From: Ignavibacteriota bacterium | GTDB lineage: Bacteria; Bacteroidota; Ignavibacteria; Palsa-1295 | Reading direction: 5' to 3' | DNA: 64,000 nt | Assembly (NCBI GenBank): GCA_003151825.1 | Contig: PLYO01000039.1 | Location: 19,061 to 83,060 of the forward strand | Shown here: positions 19,277 to 28,829 of the stretch, piece by piece | How positions within the stretch are numbered: position 1 is the stretch's first letter | Layout: every line of letters begins with the position of its first letter | Made by a program: the position numbers and the translations under genes | Notes under the pieces: generated by a model | Database searches by the model: none | Told to the model about the DNA's origin: nothing | The model's input: only the letters and a program-made list of their open reading frames with translations

Positions 19277-19394
19277 GTCATTGCGAGAAGAATCAAACGA
19301 CCGGAGGGAGTTTGATTCGACGAAGCAATCCTGTGAGATCAAGCGTAATCTCAATGGATTGCTTCGTCGTCCCTCCGGGACTCCTCGCAATGAC
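19277..19394. repeat. Palindromic dispersed repeat (GTCATTGCGAG type)
   Basis: Ends GTCATTGCGAG and CTCCTCGCAATGAC, with inner arms CGACGAAGCAATCC and GGATTGCTTCGTCG. The same outer arms form the 55-bp element at 37027-37081. This is a widespread intergenic repeat type with no coding capacity. Confidence 0.85.
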
Positions 19395-19429
19395 ATTCTT
19401 GAAAATGACGTAATCAAAGAATCCTTAAA

Positions 19430-20170
19430 TCATAATTTCCACATTGCGCCAATCGTGACGCGGATGTCTCCCGATTTCGCGGTCGCGGGATTGATGGGAT
19501 CGGGAAATGCTATCCCATCTGTGGCTGTGCGAGCCGGACTTGACTTAAAAATTTTCGTAATTCCCACGGCGTATCCGGCTTCGAACAGGAGCATCGGCCC
19601 ATGGGGTATTTCGTCCATGAATCCGAGGCCACCATAGATTGAAAGATCGGTCGTTTGAAGATAGGACTTCAGATTGCTAATGGGCGCGAGTGTCCCGCTC
19701 GCGGTTTCCGATTCCTGGAGCAGCGAGCCAATAGATGGCCCGGCGCAAAGGTACGGTCGCACGGTTCCGATGCCGAGCGCATATTTCAGCAGGATGGGAA
19801 TCTCGAGATAATTCATGGAAAAATCATCGGTTCCCGAATAAATTGTTCCATTCGGACCCTGACGATTCGCCGCCGCGGACGAGTATAACTCGTTAATTCC
19901 TTTCTGGTCGAAGAGAAGTCCGGTGCTTACGGCCCAGGTCCCATTGAACCAATGCTCGAAGGTCACTCCGCCGATGGCGCCAATCCTTAAGCTGGAGGAG
20001 GAATTATAGGGGAGCGAATCGAATGCTTCGCCGGCGATATTCGCGCCGCCGCGGATGCCGACCCACGTGCTCGATCCCGCCAATAGTAACGTGGATTGCC
20101 CGTAAACCGCCGCAGGCAACGCTGCAAAAAAGAAAATATAGCTAAGGTATCTCAAGAATTTCAAACGCAT
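19430..20170 (-). CDS. Outer membrane beta-barrel protein, PorT-like
   Basis: 246 residues from ATG 20170. A signal peptide (IFFFAALPAAVYGQ) is followed by alternating amphipathic strands: WVGIRGGANIAG, LRIGAIGGVTFEHWF, AVSTGLLFDQKG, NYLEIPILLKYALG, VRPYLCAGPSIG and FEAGYAVGI. This strand order, with the 'LEIPILLKY' step, is typical of the Bacteroidota PorT/outer-membrane-beta-barrel family (OMP_b-brl_2). The reverse-strand box TATATTGT lies six bases before the ATG and could drive a near-leaderless message. Function beyond an envelope barrel is unknown. Confidence 0.8.
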   Translation of the reverse strand: MRLKFLRYLSYIFFFAALPAAVYGQSTLLLAGSSTWVGIRGGANIAGEAFDSLPYNSSSSLRIGAIGGVTFEHWFNGTWAVSTGLLFDQKGINELYSSAAANRQGPNGTIYSGTDDFSMNYLEIPILLKYALGIGTVRPYLCAGPSIGSLLQESETASGTLAPISNLKSYLQTTDLSIYGGLGFMDEIPHGPMLLFEAGYAVGITKIFKSSPARTATDGIAFPDPINPATAKSGDIRVTIGAMWKL

Positions 20171-20255
20171 AGTTCTACAATATACAACATTATTGAAACG
20201 CCCCGATGAATTTTAAAAATCCATCGGATGAATTCAAAAAATCCACCGTTGAATT

Positions 20256-22403
20256 TTAAAACGTCCATTGAGCGGAAAGCTGGCTTTCGATCTGAGGCAT
20301 GCGGGTAATTGCCGAAGGCATCGCTGACGATCCGTCGAAGGTCTCATCTTTTATGACAGAATACCAAACAGAGCCATTCAGCATAGGCCCCACCCCATGC
20401 CATCGCATAAGCGAAACGATGACGAGCGGCCCGATACGTGTCTGGCGCTCCAATTCTTGAAAGACCGGGCCGCCGGCAAGGGAAGCGGTGTTCTGGCCGT
20501 CATTGAATAGAAAGAACCCCCGAACTCCGGCACGAACGCTCCATGGCGATTGGCCGCCTGTTCCAGAGAGTCCAAGCAATAGCGAGCCGGAAAGCTCGGT
20601 TATCCGCGTATCGAGGACTTCACTAAAGGTTGGCTCGTCGTAACTTCCGCGCTCGGAAATCTGGAGCATCGAGCCTTCTTCGATGGTAAACGGATACGCC
20701 GGGCCAAAGGGCTGTATGCCAAGGGGCGTGCGGATCGAATCGGAAAGCGTCAGACCGCGCATAACATAATTCCCAATGCCTTGAAGCGCCGGAACGGAAT
20801 CGAGATAATCGAGCACAGTATAGTTAGCAAACACTTCGCCGTCCGCCTCGGCGAACACCGTGGACCCGTTATAAACCGCGTGGGTCGATAGCGTGAGCGA
20901 CTGCGTTACATTGTTTTGCGCGCTCCGGTCGGCCAGGAGATACACTAAATGCGTTCTCGCGGCCCTGAGATCGACCCATGCATGCAACTCGTCCGAAAAA
21001 AAGCGGTCGTAACGCGCCAGCGCGCTGGTAACAAGATTGTCATGATCGTCGTCATTGAGCGAGCTGGGGGTATCGTAATTTAAGAGATTCGCATCGGTCT
21101 CAAGTTGAAATCGCTCGCGCTGGCTCGGCTGATATACGACGGTTGCTTCGGCCTGCGTAATCCGCTGTTCGTAGCTCGACTCGTTCAGAATATTCGCGAA
21201 TTGGGAGACGAGGGATGGGTCAAGCCCCGTGAGTGCATTCCCCAAGAGCTGCACATTTTCTGTCTTCTCGTCGTAGCTCATGCGTCCCTCAGCGGACCAT
21301 TCGCTCGATGCGACGAGGTCGAGCCGGCCGCCAATGAGCGTCCGAAGCGTCGATATTTCGTTTGGGACCAGCAAACTCGAAATCGCGGAAAAACTGCTCG
21401 AGGCCAGTTCAGAGGTTGGAAGATCGCTTTGGCGCATGATCGAACTCGGCTCAAGCGCTGCATTTATCGTCGCGGTGAGCGCTTTGCCGGAAACAGGATA
21501 ATTCAGCGAATCCCGGAGGCTGAGCAAGAGCTCCGTGCGCTCTTGTTTGATCGGCGAGGAGTTCGAGTCGCTATTGTAAAAAAAATCCCGCCGTCCGAGC
21601 CCGGCATCGAGATACGCGTGGTTGGAATCGAGCGTTCCCGGCCCTCCGACGGGATTAGCGCTGGAAATGGAAGCGCGATCGTCTGAATATCGCTGATCGC
21701 GCTCCTGAAAAAACCGTTCATCTACCTGCGCGCCCGCCGAGAGGAGCGTATTGTCGCTGACGAGTTCCGAGGGAGCGTAAAACATCCCTCGCACGATCGG
21801 GCCGGCGGCCGTGCTGAGTCCGGATTGCGCCTGCTCGGCAATTCCGGCAGCGGCGGAAAAATCCAGATCGGACTTGAGTGGAAGATACCGAAGCCCTGCC
21901 ACGCCGTAACCATCCGCCTCGCTGGGAACAAGCGTCGCGGCGGAGAAGCCGGGAAGGCCGCTCGTGGCATAAGAACTCCCATAAAAAGCTACCATCGGGC
22001 GAATGGAGCCGCCATTCATAGGTTCATCGGCGTAAATAGAGTCAATCGTGGAAGTGGATCGTATCAAATTATCCTGCAAGAACCGGGAATTCCCTTCCAA
22101 GTGAACCGTATCGATGCTGGCGCTGCTCGATCGGGCGACGGCGGGTGCCAATGGAGCGCCATACTCGAATCGGCCATGCCACTCATAAATCGAAAGCAGG
22201 TGATCGAAGGAAAACAGGGCGCCATTAGGAATGACCGAAGTATGGAGTGTGGACGAGTCGGGCCGAATCGCGGAATGCGCCGTATCGATAAGCATCTGGG
22301 CGCGAGCGTTCGGGAGCGAAAACGCATCCAAAAGCAAGACCGAGAGCATACTACCGAAGAGAACGCGCCGAACCATGAGCGCAAAAATAACCATTCGCCT
22401 CAT
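20256..22403 (-). CDS. Large outer-membrane beta-barrel-like protein
   Basis: 715 residues from ATG 22403, chosen because GGGGAGGG directly precedes it and because the signal peptide (LFGSMLSVLLLDAFSLPNARAQ) then lies at the N-terminus. The remainder is rich in alternating aromatic/hydrophobic strands and Ser/Asp turns and ends in ...SAQWTF, a terminal Phe as expected for BAM-inserted barrels. A region VARSSSASIDTVHLEGN near residue 90 resembles exposed loops. It resembles TonB-receptor-like barrels in style, but no plug domain is visible. Function unknown. Confidence 0.68.
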   Translation of the reverse strand: MRRMVIFALMVRRVLFGSMLSVLLLDAFSLPNARAQMLIDTAHSAIRPDSSTLHTSVIPNGALFSFDHLLSIYEWHGRFEYGAPLAPAVARSSSASIDTVHLEGNSRFLQDNLIRSTSTIDSIYADEPMNGGSIRPMVAFYGSSYATSGLPGFSAATLVPSEADGYGVAGLRYLPLKSDLDFSAAAGIAEQAQSGLSTAAGPIVRGMFYAPSELVSDNTLLSAGAQVDERFFQERDQRYSDDRASISSANPVGGPGTLDSNHAYLDAGLGRRDFFYNSDSNSSPIKQERTELLLSLRDSLNYPVSGKALTATINAALEPSSIMRQSDLPTSELASSSFSAISSLLVPNEISTLRTLIGGRLDLVASSEWSAEGRMSYDEKTENVQLLGNALTGLDPSLVSQFANILNESSYEQRITQAEATVVYQPSQRERFQLETDANLLNYDTPSSLNDDDHDNLVTSALARYDRFFSDELHAWVDLRAARTHLVYLLADRSAQNNVTQSLTLSTHAVYNGSTVFAEADGEVFANYTVLDYLDSVPALQGIGNYVMRGLTLSDSIRTPLGIQPFGPAYPFTIEEGSMLQISERGSYDEPTFSEVLDTRITELSGSLLLGLSGTGGQSPWSVRAGVRGFFLFNDGQNTASLAGGPVFQELERQTRIGPLVIVSLMRWHGVGPMLNGSVWYSVIKDETFDGSSAMPSAITRMPQIESQLSAQWTF

Positions 22404-22465
22404 CCCTCCCCGACAATTTTGATGGATTTCATTTGCCACATCCATGTGTTTACGGCATTAACAAT

Positions 22466-23422
22466 ATGCGAGCAGAGACGTTATTGCGTGAAATCGAAGT
22501 GCTGTCGAACGACCCGTCCTCCGAATGGGAGGACCCAGAACTTCGTTCCCTTTTCGCGCTCTTAGACGACCCGGACGAGCGCATCGCACGCGCCGTCACG
22601 GAGCGGATTCTTCAGCGCGGCAGCGAGGCTATCGCCCCGCTTGCAACCTTTGCCCAGCATGCCGACAGCACGCTCGCCAAAGCGAGAGCCGAGCGAATTG
22701 CCGCGGAATTTAGCACGGGCTATCTCTCGCGCGAGTTCGAAACGCTGGCTCATCAGTTTGCCGAAGGCAGCCACTTCGCATTCGAGAATGGTCTTTTGCT
22801 CATCGCCCGGTTTGGTAATCCGATGCTCAACGTCAATGCGGTACGCAAAGAGCTTGATGGTTTTGCGCTGCAATTACAATATCGCCTCGACCGAGTTTCC
22901 TCCGCGCTCGAAGTATTGGACGAAATCAATCAGTTCTTTTTCGAAGACCTTCGCTTCCGAGGAAATCAGACAAAATTTTTGGAGCCGGAAAACAGCTATC
23001 TCGATTGCGTCATCGAGCGGCGCACAGGCATCCCGATTTCGCTGGCGTCCGTCTATCTACTTCTTGTCCGCTCGCGTTTAGGGCTGCCCTTCAGCGGCGC
23101 GAGTGCGCCGGGGCATTTTCTCGTTCGCTATGACGGCCTGCCCGGCGAGCCGCTCTTTATCGACGCCTTCAATGCCGGCGTAATCCTGCGCGAGCGCGAC
23201 ATCAAGCATTATCTCGAAGCTTCGGGTCTTCCGTTTCATAAACAGTTTCTGGATCCCGCGCCGCCGCGCGCGATCCTGCTGCGCATGTTGCGAAATCTCA
23301 TCATCGTCTTTGTCGAGCATGGCAACGGTTCGGCCCGCGCGGCCATCGAGCGATTTATGCGCATCCTCGCGCCAAACGCCAGTGAAAGTATGAGTTTTCT
23401 TCGAGGGCTCGAAGACCATTAA
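22466..23422 (+). CDS. SirB1 family transglutaminase-like protein
   Basis: 318 residues from ATG 22466. Residues about 120-260 match the SirB1/YchA transglutaminase-like domain: LDEINQFFFEDLRFRGN, ENSYLDCVIERRTGIPISLA, VYLLLVRSRLGLPFSG and the His-containing APGHFLVRYD, then FIDAFNAGVIL. The family (UPF0162) is common beside prs or release-factor genes. Its biochemical activity is not established. The N-terminal 100 residues are helical, possibly HEAT-like. It is followed 53 bases later by prs in the same direction. Confidence 0.87.
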   Translation: MRAETLLREIEVLSNDPSSEWEDPELRSLFALLDDPDERIARAVTERILQRGSEAIAPLATFAQHADSTLAKARAERIAAEFSTGYLSREFETLAHQFAEGSHFAFENGLLLIARFGNPMLNVNAVRKELDGFALQLQYRLDRVSSALEVLDEINQFFFEDLRFRGNQTKFLEPENSYLDCVIERRTGIPISLASVYLLLVRSRLGLPFSGASAPGHFLVRYDGLPGEPLFIDAFNAGVILRERDIKHYLEASGLPFHKQFLDPAPPRAILLRMLRNLIIVFVEHGNGSARAAIERFMRILAPNASESMSFLRGLEDH

Positions 23423-23475
23423 GCACCAGAGCAATAGACGAGGGACCAAGTGTTAACCATCCCAAAGTATCCCGC

Positions 23476-24414
23476 GTGAGCCATCCCAAAATCGTTTCCG
23501 GACGGAGCAGCATAAAGTTCGCCGAGAGCGTCGCCGCCACGCTCGCCATTCCGCTCGCGAGCGTTCGCATTAAAAATTTCGCCGACGGCGAAATTTGGGT
23601 CAAGTACGACGAGAACATTCGCGGCGAAGACCTCTTCATCATCCAATCGACGATGCCGCCGGCGGATAATCTGCTCGAGTTGCTCATGCTGATCGACGCC
23701 GCCGTCCGCGCGAGCGCCAAACGCGTCACGGCCGTCATCCCTTACTTTGGATATGCGCGACAGGACCGCAAGGACCAGCCCCGCGTCGCGATCACGAGCA
23801 AACTCGTCGCCAATCTCATTACGAAAGCCGGCGCCGACCGCGTGATTGCGATGGATCTTCACGCGCCGCAGCTACAAGGTTTTTTCGATATTCCCGTCGA
23901 TCACCTTTATGCTTCGAATACCTTTGTAAAATATTTCAAAGAAGAGAAAATCAAGCAGATGATTATTGCGTCGCCGGACGTGGGTGGAACGAAAATGGCG
24001 CGCTCTTACGCGAAGCGGTTCGATACCGATCTCATCGTCATCGATAAACGCCGCCCGGCGCCGAACGTGGCCGAAGTGATGAACATTATTGGAAATCCCG
24101 CCGGGAAAAACGTTATCCTTATCGACGATTTAATAGACACCGCCGGAACGTTCACGAACGCGGCCTATGCGCTGAAAGAAGCCGGCGCCAAAGCGATCTA
24201 CGGCGCCTGCACCCACGCCGTGCTGAGCGGGCAGGCGATTCGCCGTATCGAGGAATCGCCGCTCGAAGTCGTGATTGTGTCCGACACGATTCCGCTCCGG
24301 CAAAAATCCCAGAAAATCCGCGTGAAATCCGTCGCAAAAGTCTTCGCCGAAGCCATCAAACGCACCCACGAAGACCGCTCCATCTCCTCGCTCTTCGATG
24401 TGGAGAAGGGGTAA
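23476..24414 (+). CDS. prs: Ribose-phosphate pyrophosphokinase
   Basis: 312 residues from GTG 23476, normal length. The enzyme makes PRPP from ribose 5-phosphate and ATP for nucleotide, His and Trp synthesis. Motifs: FADGEIWVKY, YFGYARQDRK (ATP-binding flexible region), MDLHAPQLQGFF, SPDVGGTKMA with the following RDK-like VIDKRRP catalytic loop, and the PRPP-binding loop VILIDDLIDTAGT. The start is assigned from family length. A hairpin follows the stop. Confidence 0.96.
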   Translation: MSHPKIVSGRSSIKFAESVAATLAIPLASVRIKNFADGEIWVKYDENIRGEDLFIIQSTMPPADNLLELLMLIDAAVRASAKRVTAVIPYFGYARQDRKDQPRVAITSKLVANLITKAGADRVIAMDLHAPQLQGFFDIPVDHLYASNTFVKYFKEEKIKQMIIASPDVGGTKMARSYAKRFDTDLIVIDKRRPAPNVAEVMNIIGNPAGKNVILIDDLIDTAGTFTNAAYALKEAGAKAIYGACTHAVLSGQAIRRIEESPLEVVIVSDTIPLRQKSQKIRVKSVAKVFAEAIKRTHEDRSISSLFDVEKG

Positions 24415-24416
24415 CG

Positions 24417-24480
24417 GTCTGAACCATGATTTGGGGAGATTTTTGTGATTTATTAAATCGCCTCAAATCATGATTCAGAC
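24417..24480. terminator. Hairpin after prs, possible terminator/repeat
   Basis: Arms GTCTGAACCATGATTTGGGG and CCTCAAATCATGATTCAGAC pair almost perfectly around an AT-rich loop. There is no clear T-run on the + strand, so it may be a dispersed palindrome that also ends the prs transcript. Confidence 0.55.
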
Positions 24481-24501
24481 AATTTTGCGCTGCGCTTTTC
24501 G

Positions 24502-24509
24502 TAATTTTG
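24502..24509 (+). promoter_or_regulatory. -7 promoter box TAATTTTG, five bases before ATG
   Basis: Exact TAnnTTTG match. Only CTCC separates it from the ATG at 24514, so the transcript would be leaderless. The same arrangement precedes acs. Confidence 0.6.
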
Positions 24510-24513
24510 CTCC

Positions 24514-25011
24514 ATGCCAAACTCAAGGACAGAAAATAAACCGCCGGGGTATTCCATCAGGCGCGCAACGTTAGAAGACGCCGATACTATCGTTGCGCAT
24601 CGAAAAGGGATGGTACGAGACATTCATCCTTCTAAAACAGCTTTGCTCGACGGTATGGGTACCGCGTTCGAGCAATGGCTGATTCCTCGGGTTCGAGAAG
24701 GAAAATATCTTGGCTGGTTAGCGGTATCGCCTGATGGATTGGTCGCTGCAGGAATAGGACTCTGGCTGATAGACTGGCCACCGACCATACTTTCCACTTC
24801 CACGTACCGAGGATACATTCTGAATGTCTATACCGATCCCGCGCATCGCAAGAAAGGACTTGCGAGACGGTTGACACAAACGGCGCTCGACTGGTGCCGC
24901 TCAAACAACATCAATGTCATTGTTCTCCATGCGAGCCAATATGGACGGCCGCTCTATGAATCTCTGGGGTTTTCAGCGAACAACGAAATGCGGCTCATTC
25001 TCGAAAAATGA
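24514..25011 (+). CDS. GNAT family N-acetyltransferase
   Basis: 165 residues. A GNAT domain with the acetyl-CoA pyrophosphate loop region YTDPAHRKKGLARRLTQ at about residues 109-125, then ALDWCRSNNINVIVLHAS and the closing YGRPLYESLGF. The substrate cannot be predicted. It has its own promoter box (leaderless arrangement) and stands 54 bases before acs, which also has its own box. Confidence 0.9.
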   Translation: MPNSRTENKPPGYSIRRATLEDADTIVAHRKGMVRDIHPSKTALLDGMGTAFEQWLIPRVREGKYLGWLAVSPDGLVAAGIGLWLIDWPPTILSTSTYRGYILNVYTDPAHRKKGLARRLTQTALDWCRSNNINVIVLHASQYGRPLYESLGFSANNEMRLILEK

Positions 25012-25052
25012 TTTTAGATCGTACACTCCGCGACGGTGTCCCCGGTATTTCG

Positions 25053-25060
25053 TAATTTTG
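25053..25060 (+). promoter_or_regulatory. -7 promoter box TAATTTTG before acs
   Basis: Exact TAnnTTTG match, separated from the acs ATG (25066) by CAGAC only. It supports this start codon and a leaderless acs message. Confidence 0.6.
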
Positions 25061-25065
25061 CAGAC

Positions 25066-27093
25066 ATGGCAAAGTCAACAACAAAGAAAAAACACTCGAA
25101 GCGATCCGATTCCATCGAGTCCACGCTTGGCGAGAAGCGGCTTTTTAAGCCGAGCAAAGCATTCTCCGAAAAGGCGCGCATTTCCTCGATGGCGCAGTAC
25201 GAGAAGCTTTATCGCGCAAGCATAAAAGACCCGGAGAAATTTTTCGCCAAGCAGGCGGAGGAACTTCATTGGTTCAAGAAGTGGAGGAAAGTTCTTGAAA
25301 CAAAGAACCCCCGCCTTTCCAAGGCGGGGGCAGGGGGTGGTTCGTTTGCTTTCACCCAATGGTTCACCGGCGGGGAAATAAATGCGTGCTATAATTGCAT
25401 TGACCGCCATCTTTCAAGTCCAAGAAAAAATAAAGCCGCAATAATCTGGGAAGGCGAGAACTTCGAGCAGCGAACGCTCACATACTCACAGCTTCACCGC
25501 GAAGTATCGAAAGCCGCGAATGTGCTGAAATCCCTCGGCGTGAAAACCGGAGACCGTGTCGCCATCTACATGGGCATGACGCCGGAACTTGCGATCGCCG
25601 TGCTCGCCTGCGCGCGCATCGGCGCGACGCATACCGTCATCTTTGGCGGATTTTCGGCGGAAGCCATCCGCGACCGCGTCAATGATTGCGATGCCAAGCT
25701 TATCATCACCGCCGATGGCGCTTTCCGGAGAGGAACAATTATTGATCTAAAGAAAAATGTCGATAATGCTGTTACAAGTGGCTGCCCGAGTGTAGAAAAA
25801 GTTCTCGTGCTAAAACGAACCGCTAACGCGGTCGTTATGATCGCGGGCCGCGATGTGTGGTGGCACGAGGCGATGGCAGAAGCGAGCGCGAATTGTCCTG
25901 CCACTCCGCTCGACAGCGAGCACCCTCTCTATATTCTCTACACTTCCGGCACCACCGGGAAGCCGAAGGGAATCGTTCACACCACAGCGGGATATTTGCT
26001 CGGCACCTACCTGACGATGAAATATATTTTCGATATTCGTGACGAAGATGTTTTCTGGTGCTCTGCGGATGTGGGTTGGGTGACGGGACACAGCTACGTT
26101 CTCTACGGCCCGCTTGCGAATGGCGCAACGATAGTAATGTACGAAGGCGCGCCAACGTACCCCGCTCCCGACCGTTTCTGGGACATCATCGAGCGGCATG
26201 GCGCAACTATTTTCTATACTGCTCCAACGGCTATTCGTGCTTTTATCCGCGCTGGCGACGAGCATTCCAATAAGCACGATATGTCGTCGCTCAGATTGCT
26301 CGGTTCTGTCGGCGAGCCGATCAATCCGGAAGCATGGATGTGGTATCACCGTGTGATCGGTAAAGGGCGATGCCCCATCGTCGATACGTGGTGGCAAACG
26401 GAGACTGGCGCTATCATGATTTCGCCAATTCCGGGCGCGGTTCCCACAATACCCGGCTCGGCTACGCTGCCGTTTTTCGGCGTCGAGCCGGAAGTCGTTC
26501 GAAAAGATGGAACGAAATGCAATCCTGACGAAGGTGGCTATCTCATCATTAAAAAACCGTGGCCTTCGATGCTGCGTGGGATTTACAAAGACCCGGAACG
26601 GTTCCAAAAACAATATTTTACAGAATATCCCGGACTTTATTTCACCGGCGACGGCGCGCGCCAAGATAAAAACGGATATTTCTGGATCATGGGCCGCGTT
26701 GACGATGTAATAAATGTCAGCGGCCATCGTTTGGGCACAATGGAAGTCGAAAGCGCGCTTGTCGGCCACGAATCGGTCGCGGAAGCGGCCGTTGTTGGTC
26801 GTCCCGATGAAATTAAGGGTTCCGCCCTCGTCGCGTTCGTTACACTGAAGAAAGGATGGCCAGCAGATGAATCCCTCAAAGAAAAACTACGCAATCACGT
26901 AGCCGAAATGATCGGCTCCATCGCAAAGCCAGACGACATTCGCTTCTCGGACGCGCTGCCGAAAACCCGCTCCGGCAAGATTATGCGCCGCCTGCTGCGC
27001 GAGCTTGCTTCGACCGGCTCTGTTGCCGGCGATACGACGACCCTGGAGGATTTTTCAGTATTAGAACAATTACGGGCGGGGGAAGAAGAATGA
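25066..27093 (+). CDS. acs: Acetyl-CoA synthetase (AMP-forming)
   Basis: 675 residues from ATG 25066. Activates acetate to acetyl-CoA via acetyl-AMP. ACS N-terminal domain ([20 protein letters not shown]), P-loop [11 protein letters not shown] at about residue 294, the WWQTETG motif, the hinge region [16 protein letters not shown], and the C-terminal catalytic Lys (about residue 638) in [10 protein letters not shown], the site acetylated in other ACS enzymes. Unusual: a palindromic repeat is inserted in frame at 25308-25338, adding about 12 residues between KVLE and FTQWF where other ACS proteins have only a short 'WNPPFA' step. The stop overlaps the aquaporin start by 4 bases. Confidence 0.96.
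   Translation: MAKSTTKKKHSKRSDSIESTLGEKRLFKPSKAFSEKARISSMAQYEKLYRASIKDPEKFFAKQAEELHWFKKWRKVLETKNPRLSKAGAGGGSFAFTQWFTGGEINACYNCIDRHLSSPRKNKAAIIWEGENFEQRTLTYSQLHREVSKAANVLKSLGVKTGDRVAIYMGMTPELAIAVLACARIGATHTVIFGGFSAEAIRDRVNDCDAKLIITADGAFRRGTIIDLKKNVDNAVTSGCPSVEKVLVLKRTANAVVMIAGRDVWWHEAMAEASANCPATPLDSEHPLYILYTSGTTGKPKGIVHTTAGYLLGTYLTMKYIFDIRDEDVFWCSADVGWVTGHSYVLYGPLANGATIVMYEGAPTYPAPDRFWDIIERHGATIFYTAPTAIRAFIRAGDEHSNKHDMSSLRLLGSVGEPINPEAWMWYHRVIGKGRCPIVDTWWQTETGAIMISPIPGAVPTIPGSATLPFFGVEPEVVRKDGTKCNPDEGGYLIIKKPWPSMLRGIYKDPERFQKQYFTEYPGLYFTGDGARQDKNGYFWIMGRVDDVINVSGHRLGTMEVESALVGHESVAEAAVVGRPDEIKGSALVAFVTLKKGWPADESLKEKLRNHVAEMIGSIAKPDDIRFSDALPKTRSGKIMRRLLRELASTGSVAGDTTTLEDFSVLEQLRAGEEE
25308..25338. 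repeat. Palindromic repeat inserted inside acs, in frame
   Basis: CCCCCGCCTT-TCC-AAGGCGGGGG is a perfect 10-bp inverted repeat with a 3-base loop, followed by CAGGGGGTGG. It encodes roughly [13 protein letters not shown], absent from ordinary acetyl-CoA synthetases. GC-only palindromes of this type are usually intergenic. Confidence 0.7.
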
Positions 27094-27905
27094 AATCTCC
27101 AATACCAGAAGCCTCTTCAACACTCTCGGCTTTTCTAAACTCCTCCTTAGAATGGCGCCGATTATTCGCAGAACTGTGGGGAACATTCCTCGCGGTGGTC
27201 GTCGCCGTCGGCGGGGGTACGGTTGCCTATTGGAGTCATGGAGCATCGCCGACGATGCAGGTCACGCTCGGTATGCTTGCTGCCGCAAAAGGGCTTATCG
27301 TCATGGCAATTATCTATTTCATGGGAACCGTAAGCGGAGCGCACTTAAATCCGGCTGTCACGATCGCGTTTGCAGTTCGAAGAAATTTTCCGTGGCGTCG
27401 CGTACCCGGTTATTTTATAGCACAGTTTGTGGGCGCGATGGGGGCAGTCTTTTTTATCATGTACATCTTTGGGGATATTGTTTCTCATGGCGCGACGGTT
27501 CCCGCGCAAGGAATCGACTCCGCCAGCGCTCTGCTGCTTGAAACCATGCTTACGGTGGGTCTTATCAGCGTGATTTTGGGAACTGCATCCGGCGCGAGGA
27601 ACATTGGCACCAACGGCGCGATTGCCGTCGGTGGATATATTGCGCTGGCTAATCTTTGGTCTGGCCCGATCACCGGCGCATCGATGAATCCATTCCGCAC
27701 ACTTGCACCGGACATTGTTCGCGGCGATTTCAGCACCACCTGGATTTATATCGTGGGTTCGCTCTTCGGTGCGCTCATCGGCGTTCTCTTTGAATGGATA
27801 TTGAAAGGCAAGCCAACGTCTTTCGGCGCCATCGCTGCGCAAGGAACGCTCGAAATGGAAAAGGAGAAGATTGAAAAACTCGGAGGAGACTTTGAAAACG
27901 GATGA
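27090..27905 (+). CDS. MIP family channel (aquaporin/glycerol facilitator-like)
   Basis: 271 residues, starting inside the acs stop (ATGA), so translationally coupled to acs. Six membrane segments are visible. The first pore motif is [10 protein letters not shown] (about residues 90-99). The second is [12 protein letters not shown], where the usual NPA is NPF, a departure from the canonical pair that should alter the pore. The N-terminal [21 protein letters not shown] and the [19 protein letters not shown] segment are typical. Coupling to acs suggests passage of a small neutral solute such as acetic acid or glycerol (inference). A charged C-terminal tail follows. Confidence 0.9.
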   Translation: MKSPIPEASSTLSAFLNSSLEWRRLFAELWGTFLAVVVAVGGGTVAYWSHGASPTMQVTLGMLAAAKGLIVMAIIYFMGTVSGAHLNPAVTIAFAVRRNFPWRRVPGYFIAQFVGAMGAVFFIMYIFGDIVSHGATVPAQGIDSASALLLETMLTVGLISVILGTASGARNIGTNGAIAVGGYIALANLWSGPITGASMNPFRTLAPDIVRGDFSTTWIYIVGSLFGALIGVLFEWILKGKPTSFGAIAAQGTLEMEKEKIEKLGGDFENG

Positions 27906-27968
27906 ATGCTCCGTTTGAGTCAAGCTCGTTCCGAATGTTTCGATCCAACGCTCTGTTTAAATTAGAAA

Positions 27969-28823
27969 ATGGATGTTCTCGTCATGTCGCTGCGGGTGTT
28001 GCTGCCTATCGTCTATGCGGGGCTGGTGATTTATTTTGCCCGCACGTTTTTTCGGTCGGTTAGCCAGTCGGAGCGGCTGAAATTTGCAGTGCCCGCCGCC
28101 TATGTTACGCTTGCGCTTCACGCAGTCTATATCGGCGCTTATACGGCGGAGTTCCACCACGATCTCGTTGCCACGGTCTTCGAGCTGTGTTCGCTCATTG
28201 CGTTCACGCTGCTCGCGGTCTATGTGTTCGCGGAATTACGCACCTCGCGGGAAACTTCGGGAACCGGTTTTTTTGTGACGGTCGTTTGTTTCGTGCTGCA
28301 ATTGGTGTCTTCCCTTACAAACTCGGGCGCCGTACCGGAAGAGTCGAAAGCAATCCTGAGGGACCCCATCTTTAATCTTCATGTGACAACATCAGTTTTT
28401 GGATACGCGGCATTGATGCTCGCAGCAATTTATGGTGGACTATACCTTTTGCTTTTTCGCGCGATCCGAATGAACCAGTTTGGCGCAATCTTCGAGCATA
28501 TTCCGAGTTTGGAACGATTGGAACGCTATGGCCTGCGCGCGACGGCCTTCGGATTTATTTTTCTGACGCTCTCGATTGCGCTCGGAGCGATGCTTTATAC
28601 CCGAATTCCTCTCGATGTCACGACCACTCAATTTGTGCTCGATCCGAAAGTTCTGACGACGGTGCTCGTCTGGCTCGTCTTTGGCGCGACGCTGCTCGTG
28701 CGGCGCGTGATGCATCTGGAGGGCCGGCGGCTCGTGCTCTTTTGGATGTCGGGCTTTCTTCTGACACTCGTTTCGATGACGATCGTGAATTGGGTTGGGA
28801 CGGCGTTCCATAGTTTCTTATAA
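27969..28823 (+). CDS. hemX: HemX/CcsA-like integral membrane cytochrome assembly protein
   Basis: 284 residues with about eight hydrophobic segments. It resembles the CcsA/CcmC-ResC-HemX cytochrome c assembly family: LHVTTSVFGYAALMLAAIYG carries the conserved His in the 'LH...GY' region, and WLVFGATLLVRR plus NWVG near the C-terminus fit. HemX proteins lie next to hemA and modulate glutamyl-tRNA reductase level in Bacillus, while CcsA relatives present heme for cytochrome c maturation. Here hemA starts 6 bases after its stop, favouring the HemX assignment. Confidence 0.82.
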   Translation: MDVLVMSLRVLLPIVYAGLVIYFARTFFRSVSQSERLKFAVPAAYVTLALHAVYIGAYTAEFHHDLVATVFELCSLIAFTLLAVYVFAELRTSRETSGTGFFVTVVCFVLQLVSSLTNSGAVPEESKAILRDPIFNLHVTTSVFGYAALMLAAIYGGLYLLLFRAIRMNQFGAIFEHIPSLERLERYGLRATAFGFIFLTLSIALGAMLYTRIPLDVTTTQFVLDPKVLTTVLVWLVFGATLLVRRVMHLEGRRLVLFWMSGFLLTLVSMTIVNWVGTAFHSFL

Positions 28824-28829
28824 TCTAAA

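Noticed and set aside
19281-19637. 118-codon ORF on the + strand
   Set aside because: The first part is repeat DNA and the rest is antisense to the PorT-like barrel gene.
22433-22465. Longer start for the SirB1-like protein
   Set aside because: The upstream codons lie in the signal region of the divergent gene and have no ribosome-binding site; ATG 22466 suits the family.
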